DNA from: Glandiceps talaboti
Lineage: Eukaryota > Hemichordata > Enteropneusta > Spengelidae
Direction of reading: 5' to 3'
DNA: 64,000 bases
Assembly: GCF_964340395.1 (NCBI RefSeq)
Contig: NC_135554.1
Location: 4,468,975 to 4,532,974 of the forward strand
Every line of letters starts with the position of its first letter. The stretch's first letter is position 1. Below the pieces are notes generated by a model. The model was not told the origin of the DNA, did not search any database, and saw nothing but the letters and a program-made list of their open reading frames with translations. The position numbers and the translations under genes are program-made. Below are positions 23,412 to 60,842 of the stretch, one piece after another.

Positions 23412-23579
23412 CATCACCTGGACATCTGTTGATCGCTGGCGACTCTAATTTCCATTTGAATGACCCGAATTTACGCGATGCTGCTAATTTTAATGATTTA
23501 TGAAATGCCAAAGATCTTCAGCAGCATGTAACTATACCAACCCACACGCATGGACATATACTTGACCTGCTAAGTTATA
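23412..23579 (+). pseudogene. LINE endonuclease fragment, copy 2
   Basis: Same GDSNFH...PTHTHGHIL fragment with the same TGA stop, at the end of the second 2.2-kb unit. Confidence 0.76.
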
Positions 23580-23758
23580 AAAGTTTCCGACTATTTGCCT
23601 GGAAATGAGTAGTTTTCATAGGTGATTAAAGATTTGTGTGACATTTTTGATAAAAGTGTGATATTAATTACGAAAAATTGATTTTTTGGGAAAAATTCTG
23701 GAAATTGCCGAAGTTGTTTATATATTTCATGACGTCACAACCGGAACGAACTTGAAAT

Positions 23759-24514
23759 ATGTCTGATTACATAACAAGCGATAGCGATTCTAGTGGAATC
23801 ACGTTCTACTATTTAGAAGTCGAAATTGACAATGACAATAATACGTGCAGTACTAGTGATGACGAAGAAGATGTGGTAGTGGGGGATGCTTGTATTGTAC
23901 CATATATGTATAAACCACTACCACAACCACGACCACAGCCAAACAACAATCCCCACCTGCAGATGGTCATTGACGATGTTATTGTCAGACTAAATAATAC
24001 TGACCAGTAAGTTATGATAATAAAAAGTAGATATTATAAATTAGCAGATTAAGGAAAAAATTGGGTCGAAATTTCGAAAGTAGTTGTCCCATTTAGATCA
24101 TAACACCGTAACAGTAGTACTATTTAGTAAGGTTATATCGACTTACTGACTACCTGACTACACAGTGTGTGTATGTACGCTAACTGTGTTTGAACCGCCA
24201 TTCATATATTTCATGAGAACGTCTATGTAATTGAAAGTCTGATCGGTTGTCAATCTTTAAAGGTTTTTGTGAAATCATCATTACCAGAAGATAAGCGCAT
24301 TGTCGCACCACTTTAGACAACATTTCTTGACGAGAAACTATTTTTTCCTTTTTAGTGGCCTACAAAAATATGCCAATAACTTAATAAAACTAAAAGCTAC
24401 ATTAGTAATATTTTCAGGACAGGTGCGCTTTGGTATCGCAAATGTGTGTACCAAGGTATAACGAATTTAAAGCGTGCGTTCTTGAGATATAGCCTAATTC
24501 CCGAAAACCATTAA
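23759..24514 (+). CDS. transposon-borne small ORF, copy 3
   Basis: Exons 23759-24006 and 24418-24514, with the first exon identical in protein to copy 2. Three almost identical copies reflect recent tandem amplification of the unit rather than selection on the ORF. Confidence 0.42.
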
Positions 24515-25635
24515 TTACGTAAATTGCTCATTAATATTCACGGGATTTTTACCAAAACCTAATCACGTCTTGCCATTACCCTACAAAATACGTCTTCAAA
24601 ATTTCGACTTCCACCCACTAAATACACCTCTTCCTTACGGAAGAAAAAAAATGGATGCCGCGATCGTGTTCCGGCAGTGACGCAATTTCCCGAAGACTCC
24701 CGAAAAAAAATGCTCAATGCAGATTTTTTTTTAAAAAAAATCAATTTTTCACTATTAATATCGTACTTTTGTTATACAAATCTTTAATCACCTATGACAA
24801 CTACGTTATTAGCAGGCAAAAAGTCGGAAACTTTGGAAACCTATTTACATACACTTTGATAATACCACTTTTTAGTGAATAGTTGCCTTATTTGGTGTAA
24901 AAATCCAATATTTGTACAGTACCAAAAGGACAAAAAACCCACACCCATTTAATACAAGTACATACACTACATAAAAATGTATATGAGGTACACAATTTCT
25001 GTTGTGATCTTTACTTTCTGAAACAGACAATCAACACACAAGGGATTTAGTTTTTTCAATGGATTACTCTTCTACGAAGACTTGCTCTTGAAGCATAAGA
25101 TGAAGGAATACGATAACACAACTATCATATACCTACTCCCCATGAAGACTTCAGTGGCTAATATTCGATTCACCAAGTACATGCTTTAATTTGCTCCTGT
25201 CACTTACTGTCTTGAGAGATTGACATGAAACAACTAGTTTGACAATGCCAAACACACAGTAAGGGTATGCCAACACACAAAATTCAAAATGTAGCTGACT
25301 GCTGAAATGAAACTTCAACACATACATTGTCTAAATATTGTAGATATACAATAAATGTGTCTGTCATTAAACCCTATCCCCTTTCATCACTTCATTCTTT
25401 AAATTTATATTGTTCGAAAAAAGAGAAACTGTCGGCGAGAATATCAATCAAAGCAATACTTACTTTTCACAAAGATATCCAGATCCCCATCTTCCATGTC
25501 ACAGTGAATAATAAAATGGAGTATACTGATGTATACAACAAGATATGTATAGAAAGTGACCACACCCAATTGCTGTAAGCTGGTGTTTTACTTAAAACTA
25601 CAATCTGTTGAATTAATATTTATATACTGTCATTT

Positions 25636-25815
25636 CATCACCTGGACATCTGTTGATCGCTGGCGACTCTAATTTCCATTTGAATGACCCGAATTTACGC
25701 GATGCTGCTAATTTTAATGATTTATGAAATGCCAAAGATCTTCAGCAGCATGTAACTATACCAACCCACACGCGTACGCATGGACACATACTTGACCTGC
25801 TAAGTTATAACGCGG
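25636..25815 (+). pseudogene. LINE endonuclease fragment, copy 3
   Basis: Same fragment as the other two, but here it continues past the unit boundary with LLSYNAVV before a stop. This copy therefore preserves the original LINE flank and marks the true right edge of the tandem array. A 6-bp insertion (cgcgta) sits in the PTH segment. Confidence 0.76.
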
Positions 25816-27323
25816 TCGTCTGATCGTAAGAGTGTAAGATTTTATTTTTTCTCTCTCCACTTTGTATATGGCATTTTAATTATTTTTTCATTTTTTTGTA
25901 TGACGCATTTTAATACTTTTGTTGGGAGTTTTAGAGTTGAACGGTATAAGTATGGATAGTTCTGACGTTACACTCTAGCACTCACACTCTCGTACTCTCG
26001 TACGGGATCGTTCAGGTCCAAGTCGGGAATTAGTCACGACTAAGAAGAGATTTCGGCTTGCCAGAATCACCTATCCGAGTCATCTCTCGTGAGCTCCTCT
26101 GATTCTGGATGTTTTATTCTCATCTTAAGTATACTTCGAATACAATGGAATTTACACAACAACTATAAATAGCAAATCACACCATAAGATCATGGCATCA
26201 TAAAACTTATTATGTACTTTTCTCTAACCAATCATGTGAATTTCAGTTACATCATGTTTGCCCAGATTCGTCATCGCCAGTCTATTTCTGACCTATGGCC
26301 TACAATGCCGAAAAGTAGAATTTATTCCCATAATTCCGAAATACGATATTTTGGATCATAACACTTTATTGTATGGTATTTATTTAGTATTTTATTGATT
26401 GGTACCTTTTATATGCAATCCTTTTTTTGTGTAAAGAGCACTGAGACATCGATATGTATAATGACACTCCCGAATGCCTTAAAATTTCCATTATAAAGTA
26501 TATGCATAAAAAGTTACCGCTCATTGCCTTTCGGCTGTTGACTGCTACAACCTGCTCATGCATTTAAATATAATGTATTTTTTCTCATTGAGGGTCCCTG
26601 AGTTTTACGCCCAAATGGGCAAACCTTGAGGAGGCTTTTGTGAGAGAGTTGGGGTGTATAGCGATTTCAGGGATCCCGTCAGTCATCAACTCATACATGC
26701 AGTACGGTGACCGTATCCAACTAATATATGCAAGTAAATCGCTCTATAAGGAATTATAAATATGAATAAATGAATATTTATAAAATAATTGATGTCATGC
26801 CGTTCCTTTCTTCTGTGTCGATCAAATACTCATATACCTTGGCAAAAACGATCTATATAGAATTAAACGTCTCCCGACTTGTAATAAGATCACCGAGACA
26901 GAAAGGAAGGCAACTGGGAAAAATTAAATTAGATACTGAAATGCATCAGTAGATGCACAGGGATTCTTTCATTGGAATTGGAAGGGTATAATTCGAAAAT
27001 CGCCATGGAAACTGTCAGATTCACGTATTTCGTATCTAATAACCGAACATAAAGTTATCTTCCAATGAGAGTTTTCTGATTTATTCATCATCTTTTAGTA
27101 TCATCTTATTATCCGTCTTAATCAGCCATAAAACCCTGATCCTTTCGTAAATTTGAGTCAGTATACCGATGATTTACATGATTTTGGAAAAAATACACGT
27201 GTTTTTGTTTACTTCAAAGGGAGCGAGACACACAAGCTCATTTGTCTCGACATGATGACAGATTTCAAACTTGTTCGTATGTTGTGACCATCAATGTTTA
27301 ATTGGGTGCACAAAGAAAGCAAC
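25816..27323. other. no gene seen
   Basis: AT-rich intergenic sequence with short CTCGTAC-type iterations near 25980-26005. No ORF, RNA gene or repeat here can be supported. Confidence 0.4.
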
Positions 27324-27324
27324 C

Positions 27325-27366
<42 letters not shown>
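27325..27366. repeat. (CTGT)n microsatellite
   Basis: About 10 copies. It is followed by ttctcaaaacaaaacggctg and gaaatttgg, similar to sequence after the microsatellites at 10487, 35443 and 37500. A short TA run lies at 27456-27478. Confidence 0.93.
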
Positions 27367-27367
<1 letters not shown>

Positions 27368-28076
27368 GTCTTCGTTTTCTCAAAACAAAACGGCTGGTTC
27401 AATGGAAATGAAATTTGGAAAAGTATTCTTTAGGTTAATGGCGGGAATGCCATTTACATATATATATATATATATATACAGCAAAAACTTCGGTGTCAAC
27501 ACTTTTAGAGGTCACAACAGAGAAACATTTATATTCCATAACTTGCTTGGCTAGACGATTGATCGTGTATTTGGTTTATTCGCATGCAGTGTGCAGCTGG
27601 GATAATGTTGGCCTTTTTCATTTGTAAATTTAGTTGTGGAATTAATATCGTATTTGAGAAACTGTATTAATCAGTATCAGAACTTTCCCAAGCACTTGTT
27701 GAAAGCTTTAAAAATACACAATTTAGTACAGCTTTACCAGAAAAGGATGTAACCAACGTGGCACCAAATTAGCATATTGAAAGATGGCTGATACTATTCT
27801 GAGATTTACTACTTGAGAAACACGCTGTGCAAGGCTTAGCTTGCTACACTAAGCAAAAGACTAAAATGTACCGAGTGACATTAATTGTTTTCAAAATCTT
27901 ACTGAACACGACTCTGACGAGCCAATGTGAATTTGTTAGCCGAATTTGAGTACTTGGTGGTGATGTCTTGGCAAATAAAGTAGGTGCCACAAAGTAATTT
28001 GAAACGAATTCTTTTATTTAACAATGTTTCACGTCCACACAGGTGAAGTCAAGTTACGTTAAAATTTAAGAGATGG

Positions 28077-28101
28077 TGTGTGTGTGTGTGTGTGTGTGTG
28101 T
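28077..28101. repeat. (TG)n microsatellite
   Basis: About 12 TG dinucleotides. Confidence 0.93.
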
Positions 28102-28493
28102 AATTTGTATAACACACACACATGTTCAATATAAACCCTTCCAGGATGTCCGTATTCAGTTTAATTCTGATAATAGATGTTAATGATAAGTTGTTAGGAT
28201 TGAAAGTATGTATAGTCAAAGTTACTAAGTTTTGTTATGTGGCTTCATAAAACTGTTCTCGTTGTACGACTGCAGCTGTACTTGTCTGTCTATGAATATA
28301 TAATCTGTGTACATACCAACCCGATGTATAACAAAAATTATATTTCTCTGTCTATGGATGTATAACCTGTATGCAACCTGATATATAATATAAACTTTAC
28401 TTCACTGTCCATGGATGTATAATCTGTATGAATCCGATGATAAAATGTGTTTCTCTGTCTATAAATGTACTATCTGTATACAACCCGAATGTA

Positions 28494-28660
28494 ACTGAAT
28501 GCCTTCCGTAAGGGCAAAGTTTGTCATTCTATAGACAATTGTTGGAATACAACAGAGTAAATGCAATAAGTTATTTTTTCACATTGATTGCTGTTTGCCC
28601 ATTGCTGTTAGTGATCTACTGGCCAACGACAAAATATAATGTGAAGCTTTATATAATATA
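28494..28660. mobile_element. inverted partial copy of the 6605-7147 transposon
   Basis: Starts CTGAATGCCTTCCGTAAGGG. It then follows the reverse complement of 6975-7147 through gttggaatacaacag, ttgcccattgctgttagtga and ccaacgac. Only this one end is present. Confidence 0.7.
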
Positions 28661-28699
28661 ATGTGGTTTTTTTTATCAGTTTGTTATTTCGATTTTCTC

Positions 28700-30866
28700 A
28701 TAACTATTTCCCAAATCAGGGGATAAATCTGATCCCGATAATTATAGAGTAATTGCTCTTTCAAGTTGTTTAAATTTGTCAAAACTGTTTAATTTACAAA
28801 CGTTTCATAAAATATTTGGGAGATACAAACCTTTTCTCTCCCTCGCCTACCAGTTTGGATTTTAGAGGGAAGAATAGACATACTTAACTTCTGACTGTGT
28901 TTACTTATTGCAGACAAAAAGTTTCGTGATCAAAGGAATAAGATAGATTTTCAAAAAAAAAAGCATTTGATTCTGTTTGGAGGAAAGGTTTATTTCTGAA
29001 AATGTAGAGGTTAGGGATACACAGGAGGTTTCTATAATGTTGTGAAGTCTATGTAGGAAAGCACTCAGTATAAAGTGAAATTGGCAAATGGGATTCCAGA
29101 TGGGGTTCTCTCTGCATGTGGGGTAAAACAAGGTTGCAATCTTTCACCAACATTTAAAAATAAATTTCTTAATGATCTTCCAGATATGTTTGGTGATATT
29201 TCAGATTCTCCAATTGAAATGGGTGATTTGAAAATAAATTGTTTGTTATATGCTCAGTGATCAATGATTTAATTCTGATGTCAAAATCTCCAGATGGTTC
29301 ACAAACTCATTTAGTAAAACCTGGGGTCTTTCTGTAAACATTAAAAAGACAGAAACAATGATCTCAATCGTCTACTTACAAATCAATTATTTTGTTATGA
29401 GAATAATGTAATTGAAGCAGTGAGGCAGTTATACACAAATGTGCGTTACTCCAAATGGAAAGTTTGCTCAAAATCAAGTAAACCTGGAAAATAAGTCAAT
29501 AAAAGCAATGTGTAATATCAAAAAGTCCGTATTTAATACATAAAAAAATGTAATCCAAAACTTTGTTTACGTCTCTTTGATAGTTTAATTGTACCGATTA
29601 TTCTGCATGCTTCAGAAATTTGGGCAAATGAAATCAGAAATGTTAGTAATTTTCTAGAAAGATTACTAGTATGTATGTTTTATTACAGGTTTACCTCTAG
29701 GTGTGAGTAAACGTACTCCATTTGAAGGTATTAGAACCGAGTTAGATAGACTGCCATTAAAAGATTAGTCTTCATATATCTGTGTTTAAATATTGGAGTA
29801 GATTTAATAGTCTGCCAAGTAATCATATTCTGAAAAGGCACTTTAAGTATATTACTGATATAAATTCACACTGGACAAATTTTATTCATCAGAATTTAGG
29901 AAGTTACAATCATACTAAATTGTTCAAATCATTTGGAGTTAAATCATATCATCAGTTAAAACAAGAAAATGAGGCAGAAATTGTCTAATGAATATTTGAT
30001 TGCTTGTAGAACGAATTAATTCAACGATATACAAGGAAAGATGGAAGTGGTAACAAATTATATACTTATAGAATTTTCAAAAATAAATTTAAGTTTGGAG
30101 ACTACTTTACTAAGTAAATGTAATAGATTTTACACTACATAGAAATTTGTCAAAATTTATTAAGTGATCATAATTAGGTATTGAAATAGGAAGAGAAAGA
30201 AAACCAAGATTACCTTTAAATACAGAACTACCCTATATAAAGAGGATTGTGGCTAATCTATGCAAATGTGGGAAATTCAAACTGCTGTACAGAGCACTAG
30301 CTTCTGGGTCTTGTTTTCAGCATTTTTTCTGTGCTCCGAGAAACACACAGGTCATGTAGCATGTACAAATTGTTTGTGAATGTCGTAGGATGATAACTTG
30401 ATAGACAAATTAATTGAAAATCAGTCTGTTTGTTTCATAGAATGAAACAACCTTTCTTTCCAAATGAGACAAATTCCTCTGCAAACAGCTGCTTAGATTG
30501 TGTGTCATTCAGGATTATTCAAATATGCGGCATTTGCATGTGAAAACCCCAGATATAGGGAATGTTTATATTTTGGTGATTACTTGCCAGTGAGTCATCA
30601 CAAGTTCTCCACCTCCAAACATACAGTCAGTCATATGCAAAATAGGGTCCCAGGCACCGCCAGTTGCATGTTTAAATGATAGAATTTGTCACAGATGCAA
30701 TAACAATGAAATAGATGATAAGTATCACTTATTATTTTCATGTAAGGAACTCAAATATGAAAGAATTATATTATTCCAGAATATTTCTACTTGTTTCACT
30801 ATCTCACAAAAAGAAAAAGTCCTCAAAAATGATGATGAAACACAATTATCTTGATCTTACTTTACA
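28700..30866 (+). pseudogene. degenerate LINE (reverse transcriptase and C-terminal domain)
   Basis: In order, with many frame slips: PKSGDKSDPDNYR (28713), KKAFDSVWRKGLF (28960), VKLANGIPDGVLSACGVKQG then CNLSP (29080-29150), KINCLLYA where the catalytic YADD block is interrupted (29240), LIVPIILHASEIWANE (29590), and a C-terminal stretch with YWSRFNSLPSNHILKRHFKY and a late HRCNNNEIDDKYHxLFSCKE-like zinc knuckle (30690-30760). This is a non-LTR retrotransposon ORF2 relic in plus orientation, 5'-truncated and with several stops. Confidence 0.82.
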
Positions 30867-30867
30867 A

Positions 30868-32403
30868 CCATTGCAGGAGTTATATAGAAACGCCTGTGAT
30901 CAGAATGTCGTTTTATCAGTGGTGTACAATGAAAACTGTCTTTGAGGGCGCCGAAAACTTCTACTTCTAAAATAATCACTATCAAACTGACAAACACTGA
31001 CACAAAAATCAACACCGGGTCCCTCTGATGTAGGTTCACCGCGACTCTCTTATTAGTTTGTTTATGTCTGTGAAAGTTAGTCATGTTGTAACACAAAATT
31101 CGAGTGTAAGCTCATATATTAATTTTGAATTTTGCACTAAAAATCGAATTATATTGTTAATATGCTTTAACATAGCCCATCAATGGTCTATGAATTCACC
31201 AATTTCACAAAATGTTGTCCACACACTCTTTCCTGTAGTGACATGGGCAGACATTTTCTCCGCTACCCTTGAATTGAAAAACTACCAACACACTCCAGTT
31301 GTTTTGTCACACCTGTAACTATTTGTTGACGATTGATAGTCTTGATTTAGTTTTTTTCCATATTTCCATCATTACCGTATTACAGAAAAGTCGGCTGATT
31401 GCATATTTAATATGACCTACATGTTGGTGTCAGATCACCGATTGGTTTGAAGATACATACATGATAAAGTGTGGAGTAGCAGTGAGGAAATCATATTTGA
31501 TGTCCGTCTAACCCTGATTCAATATTAAAGTCACTCTATATTGTAAATTATCAAAATTGTATTAATCATTGTAAAAAGCTAAATATTAACACATTAATTA
31601 ATAAATTGGTAGTCGGCTCGTTCATTACATAGACCTCCTTACATAAAATGATATGGTCAAACGAAAAGTTTTAGCACCCATTTCGGTGATGAACAATTAT
31701 CCTGTTTAGGATGTTAGTCCTGCTTGCATTAACGGAGTAAGTCGGCCCTTCTTTCTCCGTCACGGCGTTGAGTGAAACGCGTGCACCGTCTGCAAGCAGG
31801 ACTAGTAGTATCCTGTCAGAATCAACAGTCGACGCGTACGGTTGCCTTTCTATTAGAGTCGCATTGATCTGGTTCTTCTGAAATACTCAGATGACTTCTG
31901 TCGTTTACATTTCAAAATCCGTTCAAGAGATTTCGAAAAGGACAGTACACAAGCGGAGTTCCTAAAATACAAACTCCACGATCACATCTGTTTTAAGTAT
32001 CCGTGTATATGTTTTTTGTTGTGTGTATTGTCGTGTGGTGGCGATTTTTCGCCCAAAACTCAACATATAATCTATACACTGAAAGTTTATTTTTAGGACC
32101 AGACAGACTATTACTTTGTATTATATATAAGCTTACAGTGGAATTTTATGTTACAACATGACTAACTTTCACAGACACAGACAAACTGATAAAAGAGTCG
32201 TGTGAACCACCGACATGTACATTTCTGTGCATGAACCTACATCAGAGGGGCCCGGTGTTGTTTTTGTACCAATATTTGTCAGTTTGATAGTGATAAGAAG
32301 TAGACTTTTTTTCGGCACCTTCAAAGTCATCTTTCATATTGTCCACCACTGATAAAACGACGTTCTGATCACAAGCGTTTCTATATAACTCCTGCGATGG
32401 TAG
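30868..32403. repeat. large inverted repeat, arms about 235-255 bp
   Basis: The left arm (30868-31100) starts accattgcaggagttatata. The right arm (32147-32403) is its diverged reverse complement, and both end inward at gaaagttagtcatgttgtaa. They enclose about 1.05 kb with no ORF. It may be a foldback or non-autonomous transposon inserted at or near the end of the LINE relic. No clear target duplication was seen. Confidence 0.65.
31704..31806. repeat. dispersed short repeat with inverted ends
   Basis: agtcctgcttgca near 31716 is inverted as tgcaagcaggact ending near 31803. The segment gttagtcctgcttgcat plus ggagtaagtcg and cccttctttctcc recurs in reverse complement at 39905-39983. Both copies are probably MITE remnants. 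This copy lies inside the large inverted repeat. Confidence 0.5.
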
Positions 32404-33695
32404 TTTTTTTTTTAAAACTAATCTATGCTGACCCTTCAGTAGCTCCATGCAGAAGTTGTTTGTATACTTATCAATCGTGCACGTGAACCTTTTATAGTTC
32501 ATTTTGTTTTACTAAATTTATACCATACCACACTATCTGGTAGTGTGTATAGCGTAATAAAAAATAAAAAATGAAAAATAAATTTGAGATTTTATAAACA
32601 CATGAAGTGTGTGAAATGGAAAACATGATTCCATAAAATAAAACCGAGTGTTAGGGTGTATGAAATGGAGCGACTGATCTCTGAGCACTGACGAAAACCC
32701 AGGGCGAATACAGGGCGAATAAAGCACCGGTGTGGACAGCGCCCTCATAGGAGGGATGGCATAGGTTAGGGAACAAACATTTGATCTCTTGGGGGGAGGG
32801 GCAGGAGGAAGTGGGTATGGCAGCAAATACTCTGACATGAATCAACTTTTAAAGTTACCCTAGAATGTATTGTAGGGAAGGAGGTAGCGAACTGAGTCAC
32901 AATATATGCATCAAGTCCAATAAACATATTCGTATTGATATACCACTTGATGCAATATTCTGTGACTTCAAAACTTAATGATGTGGGTTGGCTTGTTTGA
33001 GTTACACATTTACTTTCTCTTCAGTGACAGTATATTCAACTAAATCAAACAAGAACAAGATACAGGACTGCATTTTATAGTGTTATTTAATGTCATTCTG
33101 TCTAAGTTGTCAGTTTAACATACTGGAATGGGTCACTACACATGCAGATGTTTTCTTCCAGCTCCTGGTACTATTATGACGGCAAGGAATGCAACTCGGG
33201 GAGGTCAGGAGTACAGCACTCTCTAGATCAGTTAGCTCCTCGTGGATTTTTTACTAGCTATCTCTTGTACATAACATTTAAATAGCAGAAGCATGGATTG
33301 TAAAGTGTTACTTATTGCTATTTACACAGAACAAGTTAGTTGTGAACCAGTGACATGTAGGTATTAGTTATGAACCGCACATTACAAAATGAGAGAATAG
33401 GATTCTCCGAGTGTCGCTGATTTCAGCACATCGCAACAGACTCTTTTTTTTTTTTTTTACTTCTGTCTGTTGGAACATTTTTTTCTCAAGCCATTACGCG
33501 TTTACGGGATCAATTTTTTTTCTCCTTCACCTGCCGGCAAAATCCTCCCGCCCCCCAGAAATCAAATGGTTTTCCCCTTAGACCTCTCGCCCTCTGACGA
33601 CTCGAAAGCAAATACAAAATATTGCTGTATCATTGTGTTATCGCGCTTTTCGACGCATTTTTTTTGAGACATAGACACACCCGTTCTATTATCAT
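32404..33695. other. upstream region of the cystathionine gamma-lyase gene
   Basis: No gene is supported. A poly-T run lies near 33446-33458. The 33520-33570 stretch is locally C-rich. A TAG at 33672-33674 is in frame upstream of the first Met codon of the lyase. No clear TATA box was found, so the transcription start cannot be placed. Confidence 0.4.
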
Positions 33696-57489
<23,794 letters not shown>

Positions 57490-57850
57490 TCTACCTTTGA
57501 CTTGAAGAAACACTGGTGTATTAATACAAAGACCCTACGGTTGGTGTAGGGTCTATGATTAATACAAAGAAATATAATATCACACACCTCAAAATGAAGA
57601 AAAGTAAATGAACCTTGAAAGTAATCAAGTGAATCTTTAATCTATTAGGGTAGCCCATTCTGTTTCAATGTTTCTCATCACACTGTGTTTCTTAATTTTG
57701 ACTGGCAAATGAAAAAATCAACACCATCTGTGACCAAACCAGAAAAAAAATCGCATCTTCACCATTGAAAAGACCAGGGCATTTCTGGTGAAAATGACTT
57801 GTATTGCTAAGATTCTTGACCTTTACTAAATAAAAATGTGCATAGTATCA
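57490..57850 (+). other. CTH: CTH 3' UTR with stem-loop and polyadenylation signal
   Basis: A perfect 9-bp stem AGACCCTAC/GTAGGGTCT (57530-57554, 7-nt loop) is flanked by identical 13-bp direct repeats attaatacaaaga (57520 and 57558). AATAAA at 57829-57834 is a plausible cleavage signal, and a second lies at 58411. The UTR end is inferred. Confidence 0.5.
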
Positions 57851-58860
57851 TGTTGACTTCACATGCCATTTCTAAGTCAGAATATGAAAAGTATGATTAT
57901 GAATGGAAAGTATCACTATCATGTAGAAAGATAGTCAACCAGTTATTTGTGAAATGTCATATGAGAAGCATAGAAATGAAATGGCCCACCCTTGTGTACA
58001 CAATATAGAGTTGAACACATAGCTGTGTTTGGTGATATTTACTTGTCAATTTATGCTCTTTGATGACCAAAATATTGATCACCTTGGGAGATCAAATGAA
58101 TTACAAATGTTATGACATACAGGTAAATCAATCTATTCAACAACATCAATCTATTGTAACTAGTGACTATAATTTTAGTGTTCTGATAAGGACCATTGAT
58201 CAAGACAGACCAAAAGTTCAGTATTGTTTTCTGAGTTGAATATTGTTACATTCCCACCAGAGGGCACACCAGATTCGGCAAAGCGAGGGTTAAAATATTT
58301 GTCATGGGTGCTGATTGTATGACAATGCATGAAGCAGTGAATGAACTGTATGTGAAGTTACAAGAGTATTACAATAGTAGTTAGGTATATATTGATTACT
58401 GGGAGTTGCTAATAAAATAGTATTATGTGAAGAACATAGAGAATGAGTGGTAACTTAGTGTGTGCTCTCTTTATGCTACAGTACTTCATTAATCTGGCCC
58501 TCACTTCCTGCCACCAAGTAGATTGTGAAGAGCACTCCTAGTGGCCAAACTATGAAATCTTTTTTCTTTCCTATATTAAAATATGGCGTATTCCTTGTAT
58601 GTTATAACCATTTGAATTCATTTGTACGACTTCAGGTGTTTCCTAACAAAAACTAGTCATAGACTAGGAACATGTTGATATCTTCTTACATATCTTCTTT
58701 AAAATATGTCACTTTATCCAAATCACATACACTATTCCAACCTGGTCATAAAATACCGGATATTAAAAGCAACAACTGTCTTGTCCATTGGAAACGTATT
58801 GTCCACCATACTGATCAATTTTACTGTATCGTATCATATGATATGCATTGTGTAATGATG
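57851..58860. other. no gene seen
   Basis: AT-rich sequence downstream of CTH. No ORF or repeat of note was found apart from the AATAAA at 58411. Confidence 0.4.
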
Positions 58861-58872
58861 TATGTATACAAC

Positions 58873-59464
<592 letters not shown>

Positions 59465-60229
59465 CATGTGATGACATGTGGACATCCTATAATGATAATA
59501 AGTGGTCAATATTAGATATTATTGATATAAGATAGCTTGTTGTGACTTTCCATAAATGATATTTATCTTGCATACACATGTAGTCTGTAAGGTACGCCGT
59601 GACGGGGCACCCACACACATCAGTCAACCACTCTGACTGAGAGGAGGTTGTTGAGGATGAAACGACACAACATATCTAACAGTCTAACCCATCATGCTGA
59701 TAAAGAAACAGTTAATTGCATTTACCAGTGTTATTAGCAATACATCATAATTCACATTTATATCATTGAATACTTTCGAGAGATGTTAAATTTAATTGAA
59801 AATACACATCATATGTTGTTGTACCTTAACATTATATCGATATATTGAAGTTTGATGTCAGTTACATGCAAGAGTACCATTTTGTAAATATAAAGAGTAT
59901 TCACATGAATACTTTTGTGTCTGCGACTTTACTTTGATCACTCAGTTTATTAATGAAAGCTATGTAGAAAAAACTGCAAGCACTCATGCAAATACAATTA
60001 CCTGGAGTATGCCATACTTGCACTAGTGTGTCATTGAGTTCTCTCCTGTCAGAGGAGAATTGAGTACAATATTTCTTGCCAGTTTACACTCTTATCAAAA
60101 AGATTTGTACAATATCTGGCGTACTGAAGCAAATTTATTTTTGTTTAAAGCTCAGCCACAAATCTTTACTGCAATAAGTATTGCTGTATGAATAACAAGT
60201 ATTTTATCATTGAATCTTGTGAATAGCAT

Positions 60230-60290
<61 letters not shown>
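60230..60290. repeat. (TG)n/(TATG)n microsatellite
   Basis: Compound GT and GTAT tract. Confidence 0.93.
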
Positions 60291-60842
60291 ATTAGCGAAT
60301 GGGAAAATTCTTCAGTCACAATGTCTGCAAGCATATGCCATTTGTGATTGTCACAATATATGACCAAAAAACCCGACCAATTCAACAAAACAAAAAATAT
60401 ATATGACCAATTATTACCTCTGGGGTTGCTCTTTGAACTGTTCTATTATTTCATTGAGTGGTTTAAAATGTTTAGATTCCAGTGAATCAGATACAGGATA
60501 TGGAATACAGTATAACTTTCTGCCAAGTAGAATGAAATACTGTACTTGTAATATAATTCTACACCAGTGTTCTGCTTTAAGATATGGTCTTCCAGTTGCA
60601 ATGTGTTGCTTACCTTCTGGTTATGTAAAATTGTAGTTTTGGGGAACAGAAGTGTCATATTGCATAATGCCATCTTTTCATGTGAAGTACTCCATGATAA
60701 TTACTGCCATGTTGGTAACCTAACAAGGAATAAAGTGATTAACTACATATGTATTGCAGTCCTTCATTTCCTGTCATTAATATATAATGAAAATCATATT
60801 TCAAGGAATAACTGCATGTAATGAGTTATGTGTTTGTTGATT

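Larger units (their letters stand above)
19146..25815. repeat. three tandem copies of a 2.2-kb unit
   Basis: Units are about 19146-21357, 21358-23579 and 23580-25815, with spacing 2212, 2222 and about 2230 bp. They are almost identical. The few differences include one nonsynonymous base in the small ORF, poly-A length changes and a 6-bp insertion (cgcgta) near 25771. Each unit begins inside a transposon terminal repeat (aaagtttccgact) and ends in a LINE endonuclease fragment (ctaagttata). Only copy 1 has the outermost transposon end. Confidence 0.92.

Noticed and set aside
28030-28070. Reverse-strand GACGTGAAACATTG as a Penelope-type ribozyme remnant
   Set aside because: The CUGANGA core is missing and no stem I is apparent.
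32533-32845. Proline-rich minus-strand ORF upstream of CTH
   Set aside because: Two overlapping frames are open, there is no splice or start context, and no recognisable domain.
59610-59675. Possible second hammerhead (gaggatgaaacgacac)
   Set aside because: The GAAAC core is present, but no correctly placed CUGANGA and no closing stem I could be found.
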